In this document: positions 7,019 through 15,788 of the stretch, piece by piece
Layout of the letters: each line of letters starts with the position of its first letter
How positions within the stretch are numbered: the first letter of the stretch is position 1
Origin: Loktanella sp. Alg231-35
GTDB taxonomy: Bacteria; Pseudomonadota; Alphaproteobacteria; Rhodobacterales; Rhodobacteraceae
Assembly: GCF_900143545.1 (NCBI RefSeq)
Contig: NZ_FREV01000008.1
Coordinates: 120,832-184,831 of the forward strand
Direction of reading: 5' to 3'
DNA: 64,000 bases
Translations under genes and position numbers: made by a program
Notes under the pieces: generated by a model
What the model saw: only the letters and a program-made list of their open reading frames with translations
What the model was told of the DNA's origin: nothing
The model's database searches: none

Positions 7019-8920
7019 ATGACTAAGCAATCCAAAATTACTGCAGAAACCGCCGTCACAAACAAGACCCAGCTGATCGTGCTGTCCGACACATATGTGT
7101 CGGAACACAATCCGCGGTTCAATGAAGGAATCGATGAAGATTCAATCAAGGATCTCGCTGAAACAATCGTAGCCCGTGGCCTCATGCAGAACGTTTGCGG
7201 TCTTATTGATGACAAAGGGAAGGTTGGAATTGTTGCCGGGCGCCGTCGTTGGCACGCGCTGCAACTCGCTGTGAAAGAACGCCCAGATCTGGAAACGATC
7301 GAGGTACGCGTGACTGACGACCTCGAAACTGCTCTTGCATGGGCATTGCTTGAGAATACAGCACGCGAAGAAATGGATGTTGTCGACGAGATAAGACACT
7401 ACGGCAGTTCACTTCAAACCGGCCTATCGATTTCCCAAGTCGCGAAAGCGTACTGCGTGACCGAAGCGCATGTGCGACGCCGCGCCGCTCTGGCGAAATT
7501 ACCGGTGTCCGTACTTGATGCAGTCAAGGCAGGTGACCTCAGCCTCAGCGATGCCCAGGCATTCACGGTCAGTGATGAAGAGGCAAAGCAGTTGGAAGTC
7601 TTGGAAGCGATCTCCGAGGGTGGCTACTGGCATGCACACCACATCAAACAAGCGCTCACTGAAGAAAAGCCAAGCACCACATGCCGGATGGCGCAATACG
7701 TGGGATTGAACGCGTACAAGAAAGCTGGCGGTACAATAGACACGAACTTGTTTGATGATGAGGCGGTCATCAACGACGCGTCGAAGCTCGACGAATTGTT
7801 CAGTGCGAAACTGATGAAAGCTGCAAGAGCATTTCAGAAAAAGGAAAACTGGGCGTGGGTGGATATCAGTGATGCGTCGCACATCATGGCCTATCAGCTG
7901 ACCGACGACGGTGAGTTGGCACTGATACGACCAATACCTGGTGAGCTGACTGACGACCAGCAGGCACGATACGTTGAGTTCGGTGAAGAACCATACTGGA
8001 ACATGGAGAGCGAGAAGCGTAAAGAAAAGCAGGCCTTGGATGACATCTTGGTCGGCGAATACTCTGACGAACAACGCGCGATGGCAGGAGCGGTCCTATA
8101 TGTCGCCAACAACGGCACAGTGCGTGAAATCGTCGGCCTGGTGAAGGCAGAAGATCGCACCAAAGCGGTTGAAGCTGGTTTTCTAAAGTCAGACGAAGCC
8201 AAAGCAGCAGATGAAGCTGCAGACGCAGCCGAGAAAAAAGCAAACAAGCCCGCCTTCGCGGCAGCCTTCATTGATGACATGACCGCAATCCGTTTGGCCG
8301 CGTTCCAGACGGCGCTGCTGCGGAAACCGGAACTGGTCTTGGACCTTTTAGCTTTTGGGCTGTCGCGTGGTTCGCATTGGGGCAACGAGACCATGGCAGT
8401 GCGTTTCGACATGGAGCGTAACATGCCTAAGAACGATGATGACGCATTCAGACTTTGCCCTGATCTTGGAGGAGATATGCACGATGGTGAAGATGATGAG
8501 GACGATTGGGATGCCGAAGAGGCACCAATTGCCGAGGCATTTGAAGCGTTCCTCACCCAAGGAAAGAAAGCCCGCAATGTAGAAATCACGGAGTCGTTTG
8601 CTCGCGCGTTCAAAACGCAAGAAGCCGATATGATGACCCTTATTGCCGAGAAGGCTGGTGTCAACATCCGTGAAATCTGGGCGCCAACAGCCGCAAATTG
8701 CTTCAAGCGCATGAAGGCCGCGCAGCTAGATGCCCTGTTCATGCAATTGCTTGAACGCGAGGCAGACAGATCAGAGTTCCGGACCTTCAAGAAACTGAAA
8801 AAGGGCGAGAAGGATCAGATGATGCACGCGCTATTTCACGATGCAGACGTGCAGGCGATCTACAAGGTCACATCGACCCAGAAGGCGCGCATCAATGAAT
8901 GGACCCCAGCTTGCTTCTAG
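7019..8920 (+). CDS. large ParB/Spo0J-like plasmid protein
   Basis: A 633-residue protein. ATG 7019 is chosen for the AGAAGGAA site 7 bases upstream; a longer in-frame reading from 6884 would run through the hairpin leader. Residues about 15-130 form a ParB N-terminal domain: SEHNPRFN, IVAGRRRWHALQLA (the GxRR phosphate-binding motif) and LLENTAREEMDVVDE. A helix-turn-helix follows (SISQVAKAYCVTEAHVRRRA). The remainder is family-specific, with an acidic stretch near residue 490 (DGEDDEDDWDAEEA). No ParA is adjacent. Such proteins accompany ArdC-type modules on alphaproteobacterial plasmids; the role may be DNA binding rather than segregation. Confidence 0.85.
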   Translation: MTKQSKITAETAVTNKTQLIVLSDTYVSEHNPRFNEGIDEDSIKDLAETIVARGLMQNVCGLIDDKGKVGIVAGRRRWHALQLAVKERPDLETIEVRVTDDLETALAWALLENTAREEMDVVDEIRHYGSSLQTGLSISQVAKAYCVTEAHVRRRAALAKLPVSVLDAVKAGDLSLSDAQAFTVSDEEAKQLEVLEAISEGGYWHAHHIKQALTEEKPSTTCRMAQYVGLNAYKKAGGTIDTNLFDDEAVINDASKLDELFSAKLMKAARAFQKKENWAWVDISDASHIMAYQLTDDGELALIRPIPGELTDDQQARYVEFGEEPYWNMESEKRKEKQALDDILVGEYSDEQRAMAGAVLYVANNGTVREIVGLVKAEDRTKAVEAGFLKSDEAKAADEAADAAEKKANKPAFAAAFIDDMTAIRLAAFQTALLRKPELVLDLLAFGLSRGSHWGNETMAVRFDMERNMPKNDDDAFRLCPDLGGDMHDGEDDEDDWDAEEAPIAEAFEAFLTQGKKARNVEITESFARAFKTQEADMMTLIAEKAGVNIREIWAPTAANCFKRMKAAQLDALFMQLLEREADRSEFRTFKKLKKGEKDQMMHALFHDADVQAIYKVTSTQKARINEWTPACF

Positions 8921-8929
8921 CATTCGGAC

Positions 8930-8949
8930 GGGGGCGCAGCTGCGCCCCC
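8930..8949 (+). terminator. GC palindrome after the ParB-like gene
   Basis: GGGGGCGCAGCTGCGCCCCC is a perfect 20-base palindrome 10 bases after the stop codon at 8920. There is no T-run behind it, so it is either a weak or factor-dependent terminator, or an mRNA 3-prime stabiliser. The rest of 8950-9306 contains the first parS-like palindrome and the repA promoter region, with no gene. Confidence 0.5.
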
Positions 8950-9149
8950 TGCCCTACCCTGGCTGACAGAAGTGATTGGTATTTGCATCGGAAACCAATG
9001 GTTCTTTCGGACCGGTAGCAATCCATCGCTACTTTCAAGTATCGCGTTGGGCAGCGAAGGTAAGTTGCCGCGAGCCTCGATATTTGCCAGCGAACCAACT
9101 GCCGATTGAATAAGACGGGAAGAGAGCACACTGTCCATACTGTCAGCGT

Positions 9150-9165
9150 GTTAACAGTTGTTAAC
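9150..9165. promoter_or_regulatory. parS-like site 1, upstream of repA
   Basis: GTTAACAGTTGTTAAC: 7-base arms GTTAACA/TGTTAAC around a 2-base centre. It fits the repABC parS consensus GTT-N4-GC-N4-AAC except for the centre. It is the first of three copies flanking and inside the repABC cassette. Confidence 0.75.
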
Positions 9166-9306
9166 TAGAATACATCCATGCCACATATAGAGTATCTATT
9201 GCCTTTAATGGCCATGGGTAGATTTTTCTTGACTTAACAAGGTGAATCACGGCCTAACTGTCTCAAGTTGCGCAAATAAGCAACATTGAGCGGGAAAAGA
9301 GCAACT

Positions 9307-10491
9307 ATGATACAGACAGGACCCATTTCGGCCACGTCCCAGTCCGATGTCACTGACCAAATGGCGGCACGGTTGAAGACGGCCCTGACCACCCATTTGG
9401 AGCAGGTCTATGCGCCGGATCAACGTAAATCACTGCGTTTGTTTAGTGCGACTGAGACCGCCGATCTTTTGGGCGTATCGGGCCAGTTCCTCCGCAAGCT
9501 CCATAGCGATGGCACGTTGACAGAGCCTGCAGTGAACAAAGGCGGACGGCGGTCCTATTCCGGCGATGAAATCTGGGCGATGCGCCAGGCGTTGGAGGCG
9601 GGATCGCGGACGCCGGGCAAATATGTTCCTGGCCGCCGCGAGGATGACAAGCTGCAAGTCATCCAGTTGATGAATTTCAAAGGCGGATCGGCGAAATCCA
9701 CGGCAACCATTCACCTTTGTCACTATCTGGCGCTTCAGGGCTACCGTGTGTTGGCGGTTGATCTGGACCCGCAGGGCAGTTTGACGGGCTTTTGCGGGCT
9801 GCAAACCGAGCTAGAATTTGATGGCCCCACCATCTATGACGCCTTGCGCTACGAAGACCCCCTGCCCTTGTCAGATGTTATCGTCGATACCTATTTCGCG
9901 GGTCTCGATCTGGCCCCTGCTCGTCTGATCCTGAGCGAATTTGAAACCGAAACGGCGGTGAATGCGGGCCGTGGTGCTGCGTTCTTTGAACGACTCTCCA
10001 ATGCGCTGGAACCGGTCGAGGCCAACTATGACATCGTGATCATCGACAGCCCCCCTGCCCTTGGCTTTTTGACGCTGACGGGATTGTTTGCGGCGTCCTC
10101 CGTTCTGGTGCCGATGACGCCTAGCATGCTTGATCTGGCCTCAACCCAACAGTTCATTGAAATGACCTCGGCCTACTTGGGTGTTATTGAAGATACTGGT
10201 GTCAACATGGAGCATGATTTCTTCAGCTTCCTGATCACACGCGATGACCCAAGCGACATTCCCAGCCAGCAGATTGTGTCACTGATGCGTGCGCTGTTTC
10301 AGGATCGGATCATTCCTTCAACAGCGCTGCGCAGTACTGCGATTGCCGATGCGTCGATGCTCAAGATGTCGATCTACGAGGTCGCGCGAGCAGACATGAC
10401 GCGCAGCACCTATGACCGTGCGCGCAGCAGTATGGATTCGGTTGGATCTGACATTGCTAAGTTGGTGCAGCAAGCATGGGGGCGTGGCTGA
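9307..10491 (+). CDS. repA: plasmid partition ATPase RepA (ParA family)
   Basis: A 394-residue RepA of the repABC type. The N-terminal third holds a winged-helix-like segment (SATETADLLGVSGQFLRKLH). The deviant Walker A is KGGSAKST (residues 125-132), followed by VLAVDLDPQGSLT (Walker A-prime region) and IVIIDSPPALG (Walker B). In this family RepA hydrolyses ATP to move plasmid copies and, with RepB, represses the operon. ATG 9307 is used; GAAAAGAG lies upstream. It overlaps repB by one base (TGATG). Confidence 0.95.
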   Translation: MIQTGPISATSQSDVTDQMAARLKTALTTHLEQVYAPDQRKSLRLFSATETADLLGVSGQFLRKLHSDGTLTEPAVNKGGRRSYSGDEIWAMRQALEAGSRTPGKYVPGRREDDKLQVIQLMNFKGGSAKSTATIHLCHYLALQGYRVLAVDLDPQGSLTGFCGLQTELEFDGPTIYDALRYEDPLPLSDVIVDTYFAGLDLAPARLILSEFETETAVNAGRGAAFFERLSNALEPVEANYDIVIIDSPPALGFLTLTGLFAASSVLVPMTPSMLDLASTQQFIEMTSAYLGVIEDTGVNMEHDFFSFLITRDDPSDIPSQQIVSLMRALFQDRIIPSTALRSTAIADASMLKMSIYEVARADMTRSTYDRARSSMDSVGSDIAKLVQQAWGRG

Positions 10492-11456
10492 TGGCACTTG
10501 ACAAGAACAAAGCCGGGATCATGGCGGCGATTACAGCCGCGACCGAGGGGCAAACCCCGATCGGCAAGCGCGCGCATCGGACCTTGCCCAAAGGCACGGT
10601 CGGTTCGGTACGTGCTGGCTTGGGTGGCATTCAAGAAATTGATACGGCGCTTATCCTGCCGTGGGGTCCACAAGACAGATTGGAGTTAACAGCTGTTAAC
10701 AGCGGCGATGAGGATGTAGAGGACCTGACCCAAAGCATCAAGACAAGCGGCCAACAGGTACCTGTCTTGTTGCGCCCAGCAAAGGACGCAGATGGCAAGT
10801 TTGAGGTGATCTATGGCCGCCGCCGTATCTTGGCGTGCCAAGAACTGGGCATGCCAGTCAAAGCGTTGATCCGCACATTGGATGATGGCGAAGCGCTGAT
10901 CGCCAAGGGCTTGGAAAATGCCAGCCGTCAGGACCTAAGCTTTTATGAGCGCGCGCGCTTTGCACATGCGATCCTTGATCAGGGCCATTCTCGAGAGGAC
11001 GCGCAACAAGCATTGTCGATTAGCAAGAACACGCTGTCCCAACTTGAACGCGTGGCGCGTCTAATCCCTGATCAGGTGGGCGTGGCCATTGGGCCTGCGC
11101 ATGGGGCCGGGCGCCCGAAATGGATGATGCTGGCGGCGGCTTTTGAAGATGGCGCGGTGTCGCAAAAGGCAGCGCTGCGCGTGCTCGCGGGCATGCTTGA
11201 TGACGCCGGGTCTGATGCGCGTTTGCAGGCCGTCTTGGCCAGCCTGACGAAACGTGGCCCGAAAGAAGACCGACCTGCCCAACGATCACCGGTCACGGGC
11301 GCGGTTGTGAAATCGACCAAGTCGTCGGTGACGCTGACCGTCAAGCGGGCAGGAGACAGCAAGGAATTTGCAGACTGGTTGGATGGCAACATCGACCGTC
11401 TGATCGCAGAATCCTACCAATCGTTTCAGGACGATGCGGAGGAGAACGTCAGTTAA
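10491..11456 (+). CDS. repB: plasmid partition protein RepB (ParB family)
   Basis: A 321-residue centromere-binding protein. The ParB N-terminal domain shows VIYGRRRILACQELG (GxRR) and LENASRQDLSFYERARFA, then a helix-turn-helix (DAQQALSISKNTLSQLERVA). Start ATG 10491 overlaps the repA stop. One parS-like palindrome (10685-10700) lies inside its own coding sequence, where it encodes residues of LELTAVNS; another lies across its 3-prime end. RepB should bind these sites and stimulate RepA. Confidence 0.95.
   Translation: MALDKNKAGIMAAITAATEGQTPIGKRAHRTLPKGTVGSVRAGLGGIQEIDTALILPWGPQDRLELTAVNSGDEDVEDLTQSIKTSGQQVPVLLRPAKDADGKFEVIYGRRRILACQELGMPVKALIRTLDDGEALIAKGLENASRQDLSFYERARFAHAILDQGHSREDAQQALSISKNTLSQLERVARLIPDQVGVAIGPAHGAGRPKWMMLAAAFEDGAVSQKAALRVLAGMLDDAGSDARLQAVLASLTKRGPKEDRPAQRSPVTGAVVKSTKSSVTLTVKRAGDSKEFADWLDGNIDRLIAESYQSFQDDAEENVS
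10685..10700. promoter_or_regulatory. parS-like site 2, inside repB
   Basis: GTTAACAGCTGTTAAC is a perfect 16-base palindrome and an exact match to GTT-N4-GC-N4-AAC, the repABC centromere consensus. It is the best of the three copies. Confidence 0.85.
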
Positions 11457-11467
11457 CACCTGTTAAC
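11452..11467. promoter_or_regulatory. parS-like site 3, end of repB
   Basis: GTTAACACCTGTTAAC shares the arms of the other two copies; the centre is CC. It overlaps the repB stop codon (TAA at 11454-11456). Confidence 0.75.
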
Positions 11468-11504
11468 CGGCTTATTGAGGACATGAGCAGACAAGGAGGA
11501 TAAC

Positions 11505-11575
11505 GCAAAAGGAAACCCTCGAAACCGGAGTTCCGAGGGCTGCAACGCCAAAGCGCTGATTGTTTTCGCACTTCA
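11505..11575 (-). ncRNA. counter-transcribed RNA of repABC (approximate extent)
   Basis: The 195-base repB-repC spacer contains the block GCAACGCCAAAGCGCTGATT, which I know as conserved in this spacer across repABC plasmids. In these plasmids a short antisense RNA made from the opposite strand pairs with the repC leader and limits RepC synthesis, fixing copy number and incompatibility. On the minus strand the block ends in the hairpin described at 11508-11539 followed by a T-rich tract. The 5-prime end is not determined; the limits are estimates. Confidence 0.7.
11508..11539 (-). terminator. terminator of the counter-transcribed RNA
   Basis: Read on the minus strand: CCCTCG (11539-11534), loop, CGAGGG (11521-11516), then TTTCCTTTT. 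This is a rho-independent terminator facing away from repC, where the antisense RNA should end. Confidence 0.7.
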
Positions 11576-11651
11576 ATCTTAGCAGTCCCCGAATCACCGC
11601 ACAACAAAAAACGCCTTTGGGCGAACGGGTATCTGTTGCGTTCAGCAAAAC

Positions 11652-12995
11652 ATGGAACATTTGAGTGACACGCCCCACGGGGCAACTGGACCTACCGGGT
11701 TCCAGAATAGTGGTTTAGTGGCAAATGGTTGGCGAAAGGTAACGCCCGCGCTCTTGCAAGCTGATCAGCTGGCAGACACCGGCCGCGATCTGGCGGTCGA
11801 TAAGGGCAGGGCCTTTGTGGCGGTCAAAAGAGTAGGAGCCCACATCGGACTGAAATCGGGCGATGTCCTGCTATTGGATACGTTGGGGGCCTTTACCCAA
11901 GCGCAGGACTGGGAAGAGGGCAGGCGGCCTATCGTTTGGGCTTCCAACGCCTATCTGATGGAGCAGACGGGGTTTTCGTTGTCTGCTCTGAAACGCCACG
12001 CACGCCGTCTGGCAGAGGCTGGGGTGATTTCGTTTCAGGATAGCCCCAATGGCAAGCGTTGGGGCCGCAGGGATGTTGAGGGGGTGATTGTCGAGGCTTA
12101 CGGCTTTGATTTGTCGCCCATGTCGGCCCGTGCTGAGGAATTTGAACAGTTGTTTACGATGCTGAAGGCCGAACGCGCGCTCTGTCAGCGTCTCAAGCGT
12201 CAGATCACTGTGGCGCGCCGTATGATCCGAGCGCGCATCGAGGCGGCCACCAGCGGGGCGCTCAGCGGCCCCTGGGCGCAATTCGCCGGTGTGTTTGAGG
12301 ACCTATTGAATCGTCTGCCGCGCCGAAACGAGGCGTCAGAGCGCTTGATGCGGCTTCTGGGGCGGTTCAAAGAGCTGCAAGAGCGCGTCGAAGGGGCCTA
12401 TCTCAAAGCAGTGCAACCGGATGAGGTTGTGGAGAACACCTCTGAATTGATGGGGCAATTATCGCATATTACCAAAGATTTGAACCCCAGCGGGGTCATT
12501 TCTGACCCTCATATACTAATTACAAATCAACTCGATCCTGTAACCTGTAATTCCTCTGAAAAAGAGGACGCGGCGGGCGTAGTACCCAATGCACAACCGG
12601 AAGACCAGGTTGATAGCGCGATAGAAGATTGGATCGCTGATGTGCGCAAAAAACGCGCAGCCCTAGATTTGCCCGTGGTGATGCAAGCCTGTCCTGAGTT
12701 CGCGTCATGGGCACGCAATATGGGTGGATATCTCAAGGATTGGGGCGATTTGCACCGGGTTGCCGGGCAGCTGCGCCCAATGATTGGCATTTCAGAGCAA
12801 GCGTGGAACATCGCACAAGACCAACTGGGCAAACAGGTTGCGACTGCCGCCTTGGCACTCGTGTTTGAAAAGCATTCATCGGGCGAGGTCGCATCACCCG
12901 GTGGGTATTTGCGCGGTATGGTCGAAAAAGGCAGGGCAGGGGAGTTGCATCTGGAACGCAGTTTCTTTGGTCGGTTGAGCGAGACGGCGGCGTGA
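11652..12995 (+). CDS. repC: replication initiator RepC
   Basis: A 447-residue RepC. The N-terminal part carries the family's conserved region (VDKGRAFVAVKRVGAHIGLK, then QDWEEGRRPIVWASNAYLM) with a helix-turn-helix around SLSALKRHARRLAEAGVIS. A long helical middle (residues 155-260) and a variable C-terminal part follow. RepC initiates replication, usually at an origin inside its own gene; an AT-rich stretch lies at 12450-12560. Expression should be limited by the antisense RNA in its leader. Length is typical (about 400-450). Confidence 0.95.
   Translation: MEHLSDTPHGATGPTGFQNSGLVANGWRKVTPALLQADQLADTGRDLAVDKGRAFVAVKRVGAHIGLKSGDVLLLDTLGAFTQAQDWEEGRRPIVWASNAYLMEQTGFSLSALKRHARRLAEAGVISFQDSPNGKRWGRRDVEGVIVEAYGFDLSPMSARAEEFEQLFTMLKAERALCQRLKRQITVARRMIRARIEAATSGALSGPWAQFAGVFEDLLNRLPRRNEASERLMRLLGRFKELQERVEGAYLKAVQPDEVVENTSELMGQLSHITKDLNPSGVISDPHILITNQLDPVTCNSSEKEDAAGVVPNAQPEDQVDSAIEDWIADVRKKRAALDLPVVMQACPEFASWARNMGGYLKDWGDLHRVAGQLRPMIGISEQAWNIAQDQLGKQVATAALALVFEKHSSGEVASPGGYLRGMVEKGRAGELHLERSFFGRLSETAA
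12450..12560. other. candidate oriV inside repC (AT-rich)
   Basis: Within otherwise GC-rich repC, this stretch is AT-rich (CATATTACCAAAGATTT, CATATACTAATTACAAAT, CTGTAATTCCTC). In repABC plasmids the origin maps to an AT-rich part of repC. The site is inferred from position and composition only. Confidence 0.45.
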
Positions 12996-12996
12996 G

Positions 12997-13185
12997 GTGT
13001 CAAATCGGACGCCATGCACGCCGCTGCAAGTATCGGCGTTTCGCAACGATGGTGAGATGATCCGGGCTCTCATTGACGCCGGTGCCAATCCCAGAATTAC
13101 GTGCGAAATTGGCAAAACGCCATTGGACACCGCCATCGATCACGGATGTTTGGATGCAGCTAAGGCACTGCGGAGCGCAAAATGA
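12997..13185 (+). CDS. short ankyrin-repeat protein, possibly a remnant
   Basis: A 62-residue reading starting at GTG 12997, right after the repC stop. It contains one and a half ankyrin repeats: CTPLQVSAFRNDGEMIRALI, DAGANPR, GKTPLDTAIDHGCLDAAKAL. Normal ankyrin proteins have more repeats and an N-terminal part, so this may be the end of a longer gene cut at the repC junction. It overlaps the next gene by ATGA, so the pair is translationally coupled. Confidence 0.55.
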   Translation: MSNRTPCTPLQVSAFRNDGEMIRALIDAGANPRITCEIGKTPLDTAIDHGCLDAAKALRSAK

Positions 13186-13577
13186 ACATTAAGTATCGCA
13201 ACACGGACTTTGATTTGATCTCAACGATGCCTCTCGATCCGTTGATCCAAACCTTAGAGGTTTTGGGGCTGGTTGGTATCGCCAATCATCAAGATGGCGA
13301 GGGCAATTGGCATGCGACGTTTGAGTTTTTAGGTGCCGGAGACGAGGATCTTCAGGGGAATGTCGAGGATAACATCACCGCAGTATTGGACGTTTTAGAC
13401 CAACTCAGCGCAGATGATCGCAAGTTGCTGGACCAATGCATGCTTCGGGAATTCAACACGGCCTATGATCTCGGTACGAAGCCAAATGGTTTCAACGATG
13501 GCTTGGCTTTAACGACTCTCGCGCGGATGGTGAGCTTCAATGCGTCGTTTCGCATGACGCTGTATACGGGTGTTTAA
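13182..13577 (+). CDS. hypothetical protein, coupled to the ankyrin gene
   Basis: A 131-residue acidic soluble protein beginning MNIKYRNTDFDLISTMPLDP. Its ATG overlaps the upstream stop (ATGA). No transmembrane segment or signal peptide. It contains FNTAYDLGTKPNGFNDGLAL and an acidic region (GAGDEDLQGNVED). I do not recognise the family. Ankyrin genes are often paired with small immunity or effector partners, which is only a suggestion here. Confidence 0.55.
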   Translation: MNIKYRNTDFDLISTMPLDPLIQTLEVLGLVGIANHQDGEGNWHATFEFLGAGDEDLQGNVEDNITAVLDVLDQLSADDRKLLDQCMLREFNTAYDLGTKPNGFNDGLALTTLARMVSFNASFRMTLYTGV

Positions 13578-13589
13578 TAGGCCGGGGGG

Positions 13590-14678
13590 TCACAGACCTG
13601 CGGCTTTGGTCAGGTTCACGCGGAAGCGATCTCGTCTGCGTTGATACCGTCGCGTCATTTCGGCTGAGGCATGGCCAAGTTGCTTTTGCACGTATCGCTC
13701 ATCGACTTCGGCGTAGGAGGCGAGGCCAGCGCGCAATGAGTGACCGGAAAAGAGTTTCAGGCGGTCCTTCTCGGGGATGTCCGCCCGAAGGCCCGCATCC
13801 AGCATCGTCTTCTTGATGAGGCGCGCCACGTGTTTATCGGATAGTCGGGCATCCTGAACCTTGGAGTTGTCCCGTAGCACCCGCCGGAACACTGCCCCAT
13901 GATCGATTTTGGCGAAGTGCAACCACTGCTCAAGCGCATGCACCGGGCAGGAATGGTCTGCGGAGCCGCGCCCGATCTCAGCTTCCTTCCAGCCGGTCTT
14001 GGCGTGTTGGATGACGACAGCGCCTTCATCCTCGATTTCAATCCAGCCTTTGCCGTCCAAGGTGTCGTCGCGGTTTACATCGAGGGCGACGATCTCAGAT
14101 CGGCGGAACCCGCCAGCATATCCGAAAAGTAGAATGGCGCGGTCGCGTAGATCGCGGAGGCTGTGGGACAGTGTGGCCACCATCTCCAGCAGTTCGTCAG
14201 GCGCAATTGGTTCTTTCTGAACCGGGGGTTTGGCATGCTGGCGTTTGATACCGGCCAGCACCGTTGCGATGTGGCGATCCTTGCGATCGAGCATTTGGCC
14301 GCGCTGCTGGTAGTTCCACGACAGGCCGGACAAACGGCGTTCAATAGTACTGACGGAAAAGGCAGGGGAGCCGTCTTGGGGCGCTGCACATTCAGCGATG
14401 TAGAGCCCGATCAACTGTGGGTCGGGTGTCAACTGATCCGCGCCGCGGCGGCGGCACCAGCTCGCAAAGTGCGCCCAGTCCTTGGCATAGGCTTTGTTGG
14501 TGTTCTCGGCCGTGGCCTGTTCAGCATAACCGCGCGCGGTTTCCACGAGGCGTTCCAGCGAGCCGGAGGCGGCCACAGAGTCTGGAATTTGAATGGTCTT
14601 CTCAGACGCACGGCCTCTCTCGTCGCCCTGAGCGGCATTTGAGGGGGCAGGGGGGGCTGAGCGCGGTTTTCCGTTCAT
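13590..14678 (-). CDS. tyrosine recombinase (site-specific integrase)
   Basis: A 362-residue integrase. A SAM-like core-binding domain (TNKAYAKDWAHFASWCRRRG) precedes the catalytic domain with all expected residues: Arg in GFRRSEIVALD, His-x-x-Arg in GHSLRAGLASYAEV, LGHASAEM, and the Tyr in TRRYQRRRD. It is convergent with the gene ending at 13577 and divergent from DUF1403-ScpB. I know this integrase/DUF1403/ScpB grouping from rhizobial and rhodobacterial replicons, so the recombinase may resolve plasmid multimers rather than move a phage. Confidence 0.9.
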   Translation of the reverse strand: MNGKPRSAPPAPSNAAQGDERGRASEKTIQIPDSVAASGSLERLVETARGYAEQATAENTNKAYAKDWAHFASWCRRRGADQLTPDPQLIGLYIAECAAPQDGSPAFSVSTIERRLSGLSWNYQQRGQMLDRKDRHIATVLAGIKRQHAKPPVQKEPIAPDELLEMVATLSHSLRDLRDRAILLFGYAGGFRRSEIVALDVNRDDTLDGKGWIEIEDEGAVVIQHAKTGWKEAEIGRGSADHSCPVHALEQWLHFAKIDHGAVFRRVLRDNSKVQDARLSDKHVARLIKKTMLDAGLRADIPEKDRLKLFSGHSLRAGLASYAEVDERYVQKQLGHASAEMTRRYQRRRDRFRVNLTKAAGL

Positions 14679-14731
14679 TTTGGTGTCGTTATTTGCGAGA
14701 TTGTCAGCATTCCCGCAGCCTATCTTTTTAC

Positions 14732-14756
14732 GTCCGATAAGGCAACCTTATTGGAC
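14732..14756. promoter_or_regulatory. 25-bp inverted repeat between integrase and DUF1403
   Basis: GTCCGATAAGG-CAA-CCTTATTGGAC: 11-base arms with a single mismatch and a 3-base centre, in the divergent intergenic region. It could be an operator controlling both genes or a binding/crossover site of the integrase. Confidence 0.5.
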
Positions 14757-14834
14757 ATAAAAGCGAGCAGTAAGGTGGGGCGGTTTGTACCGTCTGTTGT
14801 GGACGAAAGCGCCGCGAAAGACTAGTGTTGTGGT

Positions 14835-15788
14835 ATGACCTATCAACCCAGCTCGATCTCTGACGACCTGAACACCCTACCCAAACTGCCGGGCTGGGTC
14901 ACCTCTCAGCGTGCAGAAACGCTTGAAACTGTGGCTTTTCGATCCGGGGCCGCGCTAACCGTGCTGGATGGGTTGGTGTCTGATCCGAGGTACGGAGTGC
15001 CGGTCAAACTATTGGCCAACCGGCGGGCGCTGAGTGCGGCGACGGCTACATCCAAACTGGAAGGCCGATTGACGCGGGAGGCGGACATCCGTGACGCCTA
15101 CCACCTGACGCCGCCGGGCGAGGCAAGAGGACCAGACGGCGATCTTCTGGCGTTCTGGCGCGAGGCTGTGGGTCTCCGGACAGACGGGATCGGTGAGATC
15201 GCCGACCTGGTCGGTGCCGACTTCGCGGGCGAGGTGGGCGTCTGGCTCGATGCGGGTATGGAGCGGGCCCGGACCCATGGGCCGCTGGCGGGTTGCGTAG
15301 CTGTCCTACGCGCCGTGCTTGAGACCGACGACCGGGCGGAGCGGGTCGCCTGTCTGCTCTCCGATTTCATCCTGGCGCGGGCGATGAACTGGAAGCAGGT
15401 GCTGCAGGTTTCGGCGCAACGGCTGACTAAGACGGCACTGCGCGACCTGACCGCAGAAGAGCAGGGAGGTGATCTTGTGGTCCGGGTACGGATCCTTGGC
15501 TCCATAGAAGAAACGCTCACTTTGGCGCGGGATCTGGCTCGCCGGGCAGAAGCCCTTCGCACCATCGCCCCGAAGCTGCGAGCGAAAGGATCGGCGGCCG
15601 CGGTCGAAATGTTCCTGAGCGAGGATGTGGTTGGACCATCGACCATACTGTCGCCGATGATAAAGGGCACGACCATCCAGATGACGGACCGCGCCGCGCG
15701 GCGGTTCTGTGAGCGGCTGGTCGAATTGGGTGTCGCCTGTGAGCTGACCGGGCGGCCAACTTTCCGGCTCTATGGGATCGCACCATGA
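14835..15788 (+). CDS. DUF1403 family protein
   Basis: A 317-residue soluble protein beginning MTYQPSSISDDLNTLPKLPG. It matches what I know of DUF1403: a conserved block VAFRSGAALTVLDGLV and LANRRALSAATATSKLEGR, then helical sequence and a C-terminal MTDRAARRFCERLVELG like a small DNA-binding helix pair. Function unknown. Its stop overlaps the ScpB start by ATGA, so both are made together. Confidence 0.8.
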   Translation: MTYQPSSISDDLNTLPKLPGWVTSQRAETLETVAFRSGAALTVLDGLVSDPRYGVPVKLLANRRALSAATATSKLEGRLTREADIRDAYHLTPPGEARGPDGDLLAFWREAVGLRTDGIGEIADLVGADFAGEVGVWLDAGMERARTHGPLAGCVAVLRAVLETDDRAERVACLLSDFILARAMNWKQVLQVSAQRLTKTALRDLTAEEQGGDLVVRVRILGSIEETLTLARDLARRAEALRTIAPKLRAKGSAAAVEMFLSEDVVGPSTILSPMIKGTTIQMTDRAARRFCERLVELGVACELTGRPTFRLYGIAP

